Positions 52,030-63,460 of a stretch of DNA of 64,000 nucleotides are shown here, piece by piece (within the stretch, counting starts at the first letter, position 1; each line of letters begins with the position of its first letter). Location of the stretch: NCBI GenBank assembly GCA_034231615.1, contig CM067316.1:61651353-61715352 (forward strand), in the 5' to 3' direction. The notes under the pieces were generated by a model that was given only the letters and a program-made list of their open reading frames with translations, was not told the origin of the DNA and made no database searches. Position numbers and translations under genes: made by a program. Origin of the DNA: Meghimatium bilineatum. Lineage: Eukaryota > Mollusca > Gastropoda > Stylommatophora > Philomycidae.

Positions 52030-54327
52030 ATTTCGTTTTCTATAATAAGTTATGTTAACTATCCTATCGAATACACAAAAATGGTAGCATCGATACTAAA
52101 TCACGTGACCAGAAACTGAACAAAATTGTAACAGCCAGTAATAAAGTATCGATACCAATCTAAATAAAACATTGTACTCGATTTGTGGTCATAACCACTG
52201 TTGAAAGATATTATAATTAGCTATTACAAAAAAATGTTACGTGGTAGAAAAAAACTAAAGACAGATTTGAAATCAGCTAACCAAATACTACAAAACCCAT
52301 ATAAAATTATCTGTGATGATTTTTGTGTGTTGCCTTGTGTTATTTGAGCGCAATTTGTCGTCTGCCTGCAATACAGTGTCTGCTTGCACACATTTTCCTT
52401 TGTGAGTAATGCGTTGTTTTTCTTTCCCAGTCAATGCAGTGTTTAGACATAGATATTGGTATTTATATTTATCGAAGTTAGTTTAGATGTTTCTTGAGTT
52501 TTATTCTGTTTAAGTGTCCACGTTTAACACGTTCAGAATATTACATTATTAATTAAAATCGCGTAGCAGACTAGTTAATGAGGTCAGTGAACACGTAACT
52601 TAGTTTTATCAATCCTAGCATGGGAGTTCGCGTGCTACGGTCAGGTCCATTTATGCAACTTGGTTGCTTTTGTCGTACGCAGCGTCTGTTTTATAGTACA
52701 AAGCACACAAACAACTCATCTGTGCAACTTAGTGTATATACTATAAACCGAAGTAAGTGTACTTTGATGTCAAATTGAATCTTCAAGACATATCTACGCC
52801 ATAGTAAACTTGTTATATTAATATGCTTAGTTGTCTTAATTAAAATTACTCACATTTGATTGATTGTGTGATTTGAAGCAATAACACGAATAGGCTACGT
52901 CAAGTTGTGCTACAATTGTAAATGTATGTACGACATTGGAATAGCACATCCAATATCAGTATGCACATAGTTTGGGTTGACTCCCATAGTCTGTGGCCGT
53001 ATTCCAATTATCAGTAGGTCTATCCCCAAGACCGTACACATGTTAAAATAAAATAACACCTGTTGTGTGTTCGAATAAATGAAGGGCATAGTGTTTTACT
53101 CTAATTTCTATAATGTTGCGTCCAGATTTCGAAAAACTATGTATAGTGGCATACCTTTTTTGGTATAGGCAGAGTATCCTAAATACATAGGGGGTAGGTC
53201 TATAGGGGGCCTAGGCCCTATTGTCCGAATTTACATAATTCTGCTGCTGTTGTCAAATCAAGAATGCATATATTTTTTTAAGGAAACATGTCACATAACA
53301 GATATCTATATTTCATTAACTAATGGCATTTAGTAATGTTGCTTGTTTCGTGTCAAGCCCATGGATATGATATTTTAGGGGGAAACCCCTTCTCTCCGCT
53401 GGATAGAAGGATATTTTAATATAATTAACAATATGGAGAACACAGGTACATACAAAAAAATGCCTTATATATTAAAATGGTTGGACTAGCTATTAAAAAC
53501 TTCATTTTCATAAAAAGTAGGCTTACTCCTACAATAGATTGAACGTTTTTTTGTGTGGTTATTTATAAAAATCCCCTCCTGCCTATCATTCATATCAATG
53601 ACCCTACTATGTGTGATATCTACAACATTTAGCAATATTGTCTATAGGCCTAAATGTATTTGTTCAAAATTTGGTTTTCTATTCCTCTTTCATGTCTACT
53701 CACTTAGCCATTCTTCAGTGATGATGAATATTACCAGGATCACAACTTAAAGGGGGAGCAGTGTCTTGAAGTTCTGTTTCATCTATCCTGACCATAGTAA
53801 CACATAGAAACAGAAAAGTAGAAGCTGCTTATTTTAGTTTGTGTTACTTTGGGAATTTATTTGTTTGTTTTTAATCTTTGCTATGAATGTCATGAAAAAG
53901 AGGGAATTATAATGAAAATGGGTGAATTATTTTTGTTTATAGTTACTTTTCTCATCCCCCCCCCCACAATGTGAAAGAAAGCTCATAAATCACCCCATTG
54001 CACATAGGAAGTAAGAGCTAATCGCTCACAATTCCTGGGGTTATCAAAGAAACAAACAACAAATTGATGACTCACCTACGGCACCAACAAGGAGTCACAG
54101 GTCCACTTATATCATCACATACTATTGTGTGTCATTTTAGATGTGCAGCCCTTGATCTATCTGCTATTTCTGTCTCCTTTGTCTTTAAACCACTTATGAT
54201 CTATCCCCTCTATGTAATAATATCCATAGCACCCTGTTCCCATAATACTGTATCATGCATATCATGTTTGCATACATCTATATATATATTTATATATAGG
54301 ATTATTACTTTATTTTGTGGATCAGAT
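52030..54327. other. 2.3 kb without recognisable genes or repeats
   Basis: AT-rich sequence. Short frames (53553-53750, 54064-54336) show no motif. I see no splice-bounded exon I would defend. Confidence 0.5.
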
Positions 54328-54338
54328 AGATGTTAGAT

Positions 54339-56028
54339 CTATCTATCTATCTATACGCTGTGTCCCTTGTTTGCCTTGCAGCGTCAGGGGTGGAAGAGTT
54401 CTCTGGAGATGGCCTTCTTGTGCGCTGTTTGTAAGCTTGTTCCTGTAGCTTCTTTGATTTCTGTGATCAATCTTTTACATGGTCTGCCTCTGGCTTTATA
54501 ACCGTTAGTCTATGTGTCATGGCCATTTGTGGCATGCTATATGTCGGTAGTCTGGAAGCGTGTGAAAACCACTTGATCTGCTGTCTTTTGATGTGTTCCA
54601 ATACTGGTATTGTTTTGGTTATCTGTCTGATGTTATTGTTTCTAATTCTATCTCTTAATGACACTCCGAGTATTCTTCGTAGACATGTCATTTCTGTTGT
54701 CACTATTTTTCTTTTGTCTTGTGCTGTCATTGTCCAGGTTTGGCACTGGTAGCATAGTGATGGAATAATAATAGTCTTGTATAATGCAACTTTAGTGTCT
54801 ATGTTTACATTTTTGTTCTTGAAAATGCGTGTCATCTGTCCTAGGATCTGGTATGTTTTGTTGCATCTATTTTGTATCTCTTTACTTGTTTTCCCTTCAC
54901 TCGATATAATGCTTCCTAAGTAAGTGAACTCATTTACTTGTTTAAGGTGTTTATCATCGATGGAGATAGTGATATTTCTTTTTTCTTTGCTATTGCCATT
55001 ATTTCAGTCTTTTCAATATTAATCTTCATGTTTAATTTTTTACATGTTGTGTGGAGTTTGTTCATATGGTCTTGCAATTATTCTTCTTCTGTCGCTATTA
55101 GTACTTGGTCGTCTGCAAAGAGTAGTTCGTTCAATTTGTCTTTTATGTTATCTTCTTCGTTGGTAGTTGTTAGTTTACAGATGTGGTCGATATATGTTAT
55201 AAAAAGTAGAGGGGATAGGACACACCCCTGGCGAACTCCTGATTGAATTTGGAACTTATTGGACACACCTGCATTTGTTCTTACTGCACATTGGCTATTT
55301 GCATAAATGCCCTTGCATATGTTGATTAAATGTTCTGGTACTCCGTATATTGATAGTGTTTTCCATAGTTGTTGTCTGTCTACTCTGTTGAATGCCTTTT
55401 CTTGGTCTACGAATGCGATATATAATTCTTTGTTGTTTTCTGTGGCTCTTTCTGTTAGTTGTCTAAGTGTAAAGATAGCATCCATACAGCTTTTGTTCTT
55501 ACGGAAGCCCATTTGGGTGTTTTGAAGTTGTGGTTCAATATATGTTCGTAGTCGTTGCTATAATATTTTGTTAAAAATTTTTCCTGTGTGGCTTAGTAAA
55601 GATATCCCTCTGTGTTTTGTGCAGTCTCTCTTACTGCCTTTTTTCTTCCATATGGGAATGATTATCGCATTCCTCCAGTCTTCTGGTGTTTCTTGTTTTT
55701 TCCACATTACATTAAAAAGTCTGTGTAACCATTTTTCCCCACTCTCTGCTGCTGCTTTGATAAGTTCTGTTTGTATGTTATCAGAGCCTGCTGCCTTGTT
55801 CATTGGTGCTTTGTTTATTGCATGTTCTATGTCTGATAGTAGTATATATGGTTCTAGGTTCGCTGCTGTAGTGTTTATTGTTGTGTCTTCCTCTCCTTTT
55901 AGATTTAGCAGTTCCTTGAAATATTGTTGCCATCTTTCCATTATTTGCTTCGGTTCTTTTAGTGCATTACCATTTTCATCATTTATTATTTCTGTCGGTT
56001 CATATATATCTTCTTTGTTTCTCATGTT
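54339..56028 (-). mobile_element. LINE-D, 5'-truncated, 11-bp TSD
   Basis: AGATGTTAGAT occurs at 54328-54338 and 56029-56039. Between them the minus strand holds an RT from its fingers to the C-terminal end, followed by a GATA-type simple tail (ATCTATCTATCTAT on the plus strand, 54339-54355). The copy starts within the linker before RT. Confidence 0.88.
54380..56025 (-). pseudogene. LINE-D reverse transcriptase, three broken frames
   Basis: IMERWQQYFKELLN and NKAAGSDNIQTELIKAAAES (fingers), IIIPIWKKKGSKRDCTKHRG, FVDQEKAFNRVDRQQLWKTL (motif A), SGVRQGCVLSPLLFITYIDH (motif B) and LLFADDQVLIATEEE (motif C), then EFTYLGSIIS and IPSLCYQCQTWTMTAQDKRK. TAA/TAG codons at about 55557 and 55078 and shifts near 54840 interrupt an otherwise complete RT. 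No endonuclease remains. Confidence 0.88.
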
Positions 56029-56039
56029 AGATGTTAGAT

Positions 56040-56162
56040 GCAGGTAGTTTAATTCACTTCTACAACTACTTTACTAAACCTACTATTTTGTTGCTAGTGG
56101 AACTGATGTAAAACACAAGGTCGATCAGCTTTGCAATGAACACACAGACTATCAGACTATAG
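56040..56162 (-). mobile_element. Left remnant of an older Penelope-like copy
   Basis: GATCAGCTTTGCAATGAACA CACAGACTATCAG matches 6150-6170. The matching right part continues at 61308, beyond the palindrome. It ends in the 15-bp duplicated target ACTATCAGACTATAG. Confidence 0.5.
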
Positions 56163-56569
56163 TATAAATAACCAAATGGCCAGAGGGTGTCCGACAAAGT
56201 GGATGGTGCCGCAGTAACCTAATGAACAAATAGTAATGCAAAATGATGTAAAAAGGTTACTAAAACACTTACCTAGCCTATTAATAAAAATATATTTTTA
56301 AGAAAAAAAACAAAAAACATACAATAAAACTAAACAGGACAATTCTCAACGTATCGGCTCAAATTGAACCTTTTTCAAGAGACAAACAACAGAAAACGAC
56401 AAAATAAAAAAATAAATAGATGTCTATATTTCATCAAGCCCTCGTCTCCATAATAGCGCAGGGATGGCAACGCATCTAGTCAAGGTGAAAATGCGTGCAT
56501 TCATTATAAACAAACCGAAAGTGGGAAATTAGAGACACTAATGATGAGTGCAAGAATAATAAAAGAAAA

Positions 56570-56800
56570 AGATAAGAAAAATACCCCTTTTGTCACTCTA
56601 TCAGACAGGCAGGTTTTAAGAACATAGTCACAACAGGCACGACTGAAGGGAACAGAGACAGATGGGGACGTGAGAAAATATTCATGTGACAACCTAGCAA
56701 GGCTTGGAAACAACGATCCTGATAACAATACTGTGAACAGAGAACCATGGTCACCTACGCCAACAAGAATGGCATATGACAATGATAGATGAGTAATGAT
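56570..56800 (+). mobile_element. LINE-N-like 3' fragment inside the left Penelope arm
   Basis: GTTTTAAGAACATAGTCACA ACAGGCACGACTGAAGGGAA CAGAGACAG and the later CACCTACGCCAACAAGAATG GCATATGA follow the LINE-N 3' end (ENIVTTG..EG.R, then TYAN..GT). It is mirrored at 60727-60957 in the right arm, so it was part of the parental element's 3' region. Confidence 0.65.
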
Positions 56801-57644
56801 GAGGTTGTGTGGTGGTGGGGTGAGTGGGTTTGGGGAAGGAAGGATAGAAGAAGAATCAACATTTGAAAAAGCATGGAATGAATGTGAAACCAAATATAGA
56901 CATAAACATATATATAAAACCAAACCTAAACATACATAGAAATGTAAACACACACCAAGAGTCAAGAAATAAACACATAACAAGATGGACACAGATGTGT
57001 GAAGGATACCCACACAAAATGCACAGGCATGTAAATGTATCCACACACAGGAAAGGGCTCACACCAGAATAGGTATACACATTGACACAGAATGGAGATA
57101 CGTGCATTAACATAAAAAAGCGCTCACATAAATATACATATATATATGTATACACAAATATGAACATTCATGCACATAAACACTTTCTCGTATAAATAAT
57201 AACATGAACATTCATACACATAGAAACATATACATATATTAATGGAAATATAAACGTTCGTTCACATAAAGATAATGCTATAACAACTGCATATGTATAC
57301 ATACAAATGTGTGGCCCAAAGTAATTGTGTGGATACATAGAACCATGTAAAACGAAATGCATATACAAATAACTATATATGTGTGGGCACCCATCGAAGA
57401 GACAACTGCAATAAAAACGAGGAAATCAAAATCTAAATATGTAAATGATTTAACAATAACAAAATGGCAGAGTACAAAATAATCACATATTGACATACAC
57501 AAACGAAAGAAGACATAAAGGAATTATATAGAAGAACGGCAAACACAAAAATAATAATTATTCACGAAAGTGTACAAAGACAAATAATTACAAGAATCAG
57601 TGCAATACGGGAGTAGAGGGTATAAAGAAAAGGTGGGTAACTCA

Positions 57645-58753
57645 AACAAAACAGTGATTAATGTTCATTCCGTTTGGTTGCAAGACTCCCATATGACAAA
57701 TGAGACGATATTCCAAGGACTGACGTTGCCGGTCACCGGTATAACAACGTAACAAACCGGTTACAGAGACATCAGAGCTACCATGATGTGACGGGCTGTT
57801 AAAATGATTAGCCACTGGGGAGTCACGATGATTCGTGATATCTCTCAAATGTTCGGCGAATCTATCAGCTAAACGTCTACCAGTCTCACCAATATACTTC
57901 ATATCACAACGCTTACATATGATAGAGTATATTAAGTTACGGGACACACATGAAAAAGAATCATGAATATCAAAGTGTGATTTAGGAAACTGTAAAATAG
58001 GAGTGAGAATAACAAAAGGGCAAGTCAAACAATTTCGATGACAAGGGACAGTTCCTAGTTGACCTGCAGAAGTGCGCAGACGAGAATGAACTAAGAGATC
58101 CCGAAGGTTTCTGTCCCTCCGAAAAGCGACTAGTGGAAGAGAGGGAAATGCAGGACTGGAGATGGGATCTAACTGGAGGATAGAGAAATGTCGTAATAGG
58201 ATACGTAGTGCCGGCATATTATGAGGATGAAAAGTGATAGCCAGTATTGGGCGAACAGAGGTATGTTTAATAGATGGTACGAGGGCCACTGAGCGGGAAA
58301 TAGTACGAACACGTTGTAAAGCTGATGACAGAATATCATCAGGGTATAAGCGACGGCGAAAAAAATCCAGCATCTTAAGAGATTGAACCTGAAAATCTAC
58401 ATCGTCTTGGCAGAGACGACGAAGACGAAGCAGCTGAGAGAAAGGGAGGGCATGCCGACAAGACCTTGGGTGAGATGATGTATAAAGAAGAAAACTATGA
58501 GAGGCCGTAGGCTTATAATGTATAGAAGTGGTAAGGGATGTGGATCCTATGGAAACACAAATGTCAAGGAAGTTTACAGAGGTGGAGGAAATAAGAGAAG
58601 TAAATTTAATAGCTGGATGGAAACCACTCACAAAGTCAATGAAAAGGTTGAGGTTATCAAGAGAAATATCAGTAACCCCAAACCCATCGTCTATGTAGCG
58701 GTGGAATATGGAAGGGACAGGGCCCTGAAAAGTGGTAAAGATAAGATGTTCAA
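57645..58753 (-). CDS. Penelope-like RT C-terminal part + GIY-YIG endonuclease (left arm)
   Basis: From the palindrome centre the frame reads EHLIFTTFQGPVPSIFHRYI DDGF (RT motif C, Y-I-D-D), NFLDICVSIGS, SHPRSCRHAL and HRNCLTCPF, then LIYSIICKRCDMKYIGETGR with RLADRFAEHLRDITNH, a GIY-YIG endonuclease core preceded by Cys pairs typical of Penelope-like elements. It ends GVLQPNGMNINHCFV-stop. No internal stop is present, but the RT lacks its N-terminal two thirds. The open frame runs back through the centre to 59030, which adds meaningless antisense sequence. Confidence 0.9.
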
Positions 58754-58773
58754 CAAAGATAAGATGTTCTTTT

Positions 58774-59885
58774 TTGAACATCTTATCTTTACCACTTTTC
58801 AGGGCCCTGTCCCTTCCATATTCCACCGCTACATAGACGATGGGTTTGGGGTTACTGATATTTCTCTTGATAACCTCAACCTTTTCATTGACTTTGTGAG
58901 TGGTTTCCATCCAGCTATTAAATTTACTTCTCTTATTTCCTCCACCTCTGTAAACTTCCTTGACATTTGTGTTTCCATAGGATCCACATCCCTTACCACT
59001 TCTATACATTATAAGCCTACGGCCTCTCATAGTTTTCTTCTTTATACATCATCTCACCCAAGGTCTTGTCGGCATGCCCTCCATTTCTCTCAGCTGCTTC
59101 GTCTTCGTCGTCTCTGCCAAGACGATGTAGATTTTCAGGTTCAATCTCTTAAGATGCTGGATTTTTTTCGCCGTCGCTTATACCCTGATGATATTCTGTC
59201 ATCAGCTTTACAACGTGTTCGTACTATTTCCCGCTCAGTGGCCCTCGTACCATCTATTAAACATACCTCTGTTCGCCCAATACTGGCTATCACTTTTCAT
59301 CCTCATAATATGCCGGCACTATGTATCCTATTACGACATTTCTCTATTCTCCAGTTAGATCCCATCTCCAGTCCTGCATTTCCCTCTCTTCCACTAGTCG
59401 CTTTTCGGAGGGACAGAAACCTTCGGGATCTCTTAGTTCATTCTCGTCTGCGCACTTCTGCAGGTCAACTAGGAACTGTCCCTTGTCATCGAAATTGTTT
59501 GACTTGCCCTTTTGTTATTCTCACTCCTATTTTACAGTTTCCTAAATCACACTTTGATATTCATGATTCTTTTTCATGTGTGTCCCGTAACTAAATATAC
59601 TCTATCATATGTAAGCGTTGTGATATGAAGTATATTGGTGAGACTGGTAGACGTTTAGCTGATAGATTCGCCGAACATTTGAGAGATATCACGAATCATC
59701 GTGACTCCCCAGTGGCTAATCATTTTAACAGCCCGTCACATCATGGTAGCTCTGATGTCTCTGTAACCGGTTTGTTACGTTGTTATACCGGTGACCGGCA
59801 ACGTCAGTCCTTGGAATATCGTCTCATTTGTCATATGGGAGTCTTGCAACCAAACGGAATGAACATTAATCACCGTTTTGTTTGA
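58774..59885 (+). pseudogene. Penelope-like RT C-terminal part + GIY-YIG endonuclease (right arm)
   Basis: It encodes the same protein as the left arm, but a single T-to-A change turns the Leu codon after CVSRN into TAA (59593-59595). This separates the RT/linker portion from the GIY-YIG part (59596-59885). Other differences are a few substitutions (ALHFSQ for ALPFSQ, ALCILL for ALRILL, NHRFV for NHCFV). Confidence 0.9.
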
Positions 59886-60726
59886 GTTACCCACCTTTTC
59901 TTTATACCCTCTACTCCCGTATTGCACTGATTCTTGTAATTATTTGTCTTTGTACACTTTCGTGAATAATTATTATTTTTGTGTTTGCCGTTCTTCTATA
60001 TAATTCCTTTATGTCTTCTTTCGTTTGTGTATGTCAATATGTGATTATTTTGTACTCTGCCATTTTGTTATTGTTAAATCATTTACATATTTAGATTTTG
60101 ATTTCCTCGTTTTTATTGCAGTTGTCTCTTCGATGGGTGCCCACACATATATAGTTATTTGTATATGCATTTCGTTTTACATGGTTCTATGTATCCACAC
60201 AATTACTTTGGGCCACACATTTGTATGTATACATATGCAGTTGTTATAGCATTATCTTTATGTGAACGAACGTTTATATTTCCATTAATATATGTATATG
60301 TTTCTATGTGCATGAATGTTCATGTTATTATTTATACGAGAAAGTGTTTATGTGCATGAATGTTCATATTTGTGTATACATATATATATGTATATTTATG
60401 TGAGCGCTTTTTTATGTTAATGCAGTATCTCCATTCTGTGTCAATGTGTATACCTATTCTGGTGTGAGCCCTTTCCTGTGTGTGGATACATTTACATGCC
60501 TGTGCATTTTGTGTGGGTATCCTTCACACATCTGTGTCCATCTTGTTATGTGTTTATTTCTTGACTCTTGGTGTGTGTTTACATTTCTATGTATGTTTAG
60601 GTTTGGTTTTATATATATGTTTATGTCTATATTTGGTTTCACATTCATTCCATGCTTTTTCAAATGTTGATTCTTCTTCTATCCTTCCTTCCCCAAACCC
60701 ACTCACCCCACCACCATACAACCTCA

Positions 60727-60957
60727 TCATTACTCATCTATCATTGTCATATGCCATTCTTGTTGGCGTAGGTGACCATGGTTCTCTGTTCACAGTATTG
60801 TTATCAGGATCGTTGTTTCCAAGCCTTGCTAGGTTGTCACATGAATATTTTCTCACGTCCCCATCTGTCTCTGTTCCCTTCAGTCGTGCCTGTTGTGACT
60901 ATGTTCTTAAAACCTGCCTGTCTGATAGAGTGACAAAAGGGGTATTTTTCTTATCTT
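60727..60957 (-). mobile_element. LINE-N-like 3' fragment inside the right Penelope arm
   Basis: Mirror image of 56570-56800. Confidence 0.65.
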
Positions 60958-61307
60958 TTTCTTTTATTATTCTTGCACTCATCATTAGTGTCTCTAATTT
61001 CCCACTTTCGGTTTGTTTATAATGAATGCACGCATTTTCACCTTGACTAGATGCGTTGCCATCCCTGCGCTATTATGGAGACGAGGGCTTGATGAAATAT
61101 AGACATCTATTTATTTTTTTATTTTGTCGTTTTCTGTTGTTTGTCTCTTGAAAAAGGTTCAATTTGAGCCGATACGTTGAGAATTGTCCTGTTTAGTTTT
61201 ATTGTATGTTTTTTGTTTTTTTTTCTTAAAAATATATTTTTATTAATAGGCTAGGTAAGTGTTTTAGTAACCTTTTTACATCATTTTGCATTACTATCAG
61301 ACTATAG

Positions 61308-61930
61308 GATTCTGGTATGAAAAAATACAGATAATACAACATATAATAAAGTTCAATGTTTCAATTTATGGTCTCGTTCAAGAAAATACAAGACAGTGAA
61401 CAAACAGTAGAAAGAAAGGCACTATCACAAAAGCATTAGGCGGCAAATATTTAGAAGCAGAAACATTCAAGGTAACAATGACAGTCGCATGCACAAGTAC
61501 TGTCATAGAGACATGCATTAAAATTATACGTGGAGTGAATGAAATAAAACTACTGGTTATGCCTGAAAACAACATGAGCGGCAACACAACAGAGTCTCCC
61601 CCCTCCCCTTCATTCATATGAATGAATGAATGATCTGTATTAAAAATAAATGTTTTAAGGATACCAAAATGCAATATGTAGCAATTTTCAAAGGCATATC
61701 TAGCTCTATCTGTGGTGCAAGTCCTTATTGCAGTGATCTGATGTCATGGGCATCACTATGATCAGTGCCATTGAAATGCTTAATGACAATAGGCGATCTG
61801 TGATTAATGGCATGAAGATGTTGGCAGAAATGGTCACTTAGTTTTTTGCCATTTTCACAGATATATTTCATGTCACAGTGTTTACTGTAATGTAATGGAA
61901 CATACTGTTTCAACTGTAATACTCCACTGA
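61308..61930 (-). pseudogene. Older Penelope-like element, GIY-YIG remnant
   Basis: On the complement 61725-61913 reads PLHYSKHCDMKYICENGKKL then SDHFCQHLHAINHRSP, a degraded GIY-YIG core homologous to KRCDMKYIGETGRRLADRFAEHL. Downstream is a 3' region with TTGAACGAGACCATAAATTG AAACATTGAAC. This copy was the target of the palindromic insertion. Confidence 0.7.
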
Positions 61931-62129
61931 ATCTTTTCTTTTGTTGTTCCTTGATTTATGAGGCTAATTTTTAGCACCTGATTCCTCCATGCCAAAAGGT
62001 TGGTTATGCTCACTTTGATGGGCTCTGGCTGTTTTCAGTTTGGGTGTCCATAGATCTACAATAACTAATCAACATTTGTAGTTGCAGAAAGCGAAGTAAG
62101 GTGTCTTTTCTTAAAAAAGGAGAAGTTAG

Positions 62130-62630
62130 AAGTGATTGTTGTTTGTAAGAAACAAAATCTCCCTAGCATGCAAGACCAATGTGAATGACTCAATACTCAA
62201 ACAGGTCCACCCATTCAAATGTGAGTCTTGGACAATAAATAAGCAGGATAAAGGAAAATTAGAGGCAACAGAGATGTAGTTCTATAGAAGAATACTGAGA
62301 GTATCATGGGCAGTTAGAAAGACTAACATAGAGGTGCTGAAAGAGTCCAATGTGAGACTGAAGTTACTTAATAAAATAAGAAAGAGACCGTCTTTATTTT
62401 TTGGACACGTTATAAGACAGGGAGGTCTGGAGAACATAGTTCTGAGAAAGATAGAAGGCAAGAGAGATCAAGAATGACAATGTGAGAAAATATTAGACAG
62501 TGATATTGTGGCATGGAAAAGAGCCAGCAATGATCCTGATAAAAGATACTGGAAATAGAGAATTGTGAAGAACCATGATCGTCTACAACAATTGGCACAG
62601 CACCTGATGATGAGGATACCGTAGATTGCC
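62130..62630 (+). pseudogene. LINE-N RT C-terminal region
   Basis: The + strand reads ESWTINKQDKGKLEATEM, FYRRILRVSWAVRKTNIEVL, FFGHVIRQGGLENIVLRKIE and DIVAWKRASNDPDKRYWK in broken frames, ending CAGCACCTGATGATGAGG. It is the longest LINE-N piece and identifies the shorter 3' ends at 13940, 24745, 48262 and in the Penelope arms. Confidence 0.75.
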
Positions 62631-62817
62631 TTACTTGGCTAAAATGTTGAAGGTTGTCTGCAACATATTTTTAACATCCTCTTTCTATTACCTGAGTGGT
62701 TTACTCGGACAGACTTCTGAATTCTGTACAGCTTCATCATCTGTACCTTTGAGACTCCGAACACAATTTTTTAATTCATAAAGGTTCTGGTAGATAACTT
62801 ATATGGATTGTTGTTCG

Positions 62818-63060
62818 TCCATCACAAGTGATGATGACCATTTGTTACATCCACTTTTGAAAATTCAATTTTAGTTATGTCCTTGATTATGAGTTCATAG
62901 ATGGCTAATGAGCCCTATTCGAGCTGTAAATGTCCTTGGACAGTTTGGACATGGAATAACGACTGTAGACGGATCTTGGTCTATCCGTGACTTTCTAGCT
63001 GCTCTCCGCTGTTGAGCTGCTGCATTTCTTTTCTTTTCACAAGATGATGCGCTCTTTTAA
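62818..63060 (-). mobile_element. LINE-C 3' end
   Basis: The complement encodes the finger region (CPNCP.TFTARIGLISHL, in broken frames) and ends GATGGACGAACAAC, matching 38540-38760. Confidence 0.75.
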
Positions 63061-63199
63061 ATTATATGGATTACATTACAGGTGACTGCCATGCCAATGT
63101 TTTTTGCATATTATGTATACACATTTCTGCCATTCCATGTCTATGGGTTTTCAATATCATAAATATCTGTAATGTCAGATCTGACATCATCCATATGTT

Positions 63200-63460
63200 T
63201 TTGGGACAAGAACGGAGAGCAAAGAATAGCAACACTGTTTACCTGCCATGCATACCACTAAGGAGGTTATGGAGTGTAGTTGGCTGTCAAATTCCATATA
63301 GGGTCAAAGTGATCCAGACGCCATTCCAAAATCGGATGTGTCAGGCTGAAAGGTGCAGATGTCGCATTGTAAACCATGACACAACACATTCCGTTCTCCA
63401 GAATACATCTTGCTAATATGCAGAAGTTTGAGAACGTATGCAGAAGAAGAAGAAGGTCTG
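63200..63460 (-). repeat. SINE-S copy
   Basis: GAGCAAAGAATAGCAACACT GTTTACC to AGTTTGAGAACGTATGCAGA AGAAGAAG matches the complement of 15050-15310. It is the closest relative of that copy. Confidence 0.8.

Larger units (their letters stand above)
56163..61292. mobile_element. Palindromic pair of Penelope-like elements, 15-bp TSD
   Basis: ACTATCAGACTATAG occurs at 56148-56162 and 61293-61307. Between them two Penelope-like copies face away from each other (5' truncated ends meeting at the centre). Arms 56231-58753 and 58774-61296 pair base for base, with x matching 117527-x at both extremities, so there is no net indel in 2523 bp. The 20-bp spacer repeats AAAGATAAGATGTTC. The left side has 68 extra bases (56163-56230) outside the arm. 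Confidence 0.93.

Noticed and set aside
56504..57502. Minus frames of 66-180 codons rich in Cys, Tyr and Val (mirrored at 60025-61022)
   Set aside because: They lie in the non-coding 3' region of the Penelope arms; mirrored duplicates and low-complexity composition argue against protein coding.
58497..58770. Shared 85-residue N-terminus (MRGRRLIMYRSGKGCGSYGN) of the frames on both strands of the palindrome
   Set aside because: It is the antisense of the Penelope RT region read through the palindrome centre, not a domain.
61083..61200. Hammerhead ribozyme in the Penelope 3' region (GCTTGATGAAATATAG, GCCGATACGTTGAG)
   Set aside because: The CTGATGA and GAAA core elements are only partly matched by eye; I cannot fold it, so I do not call a ribozyme.
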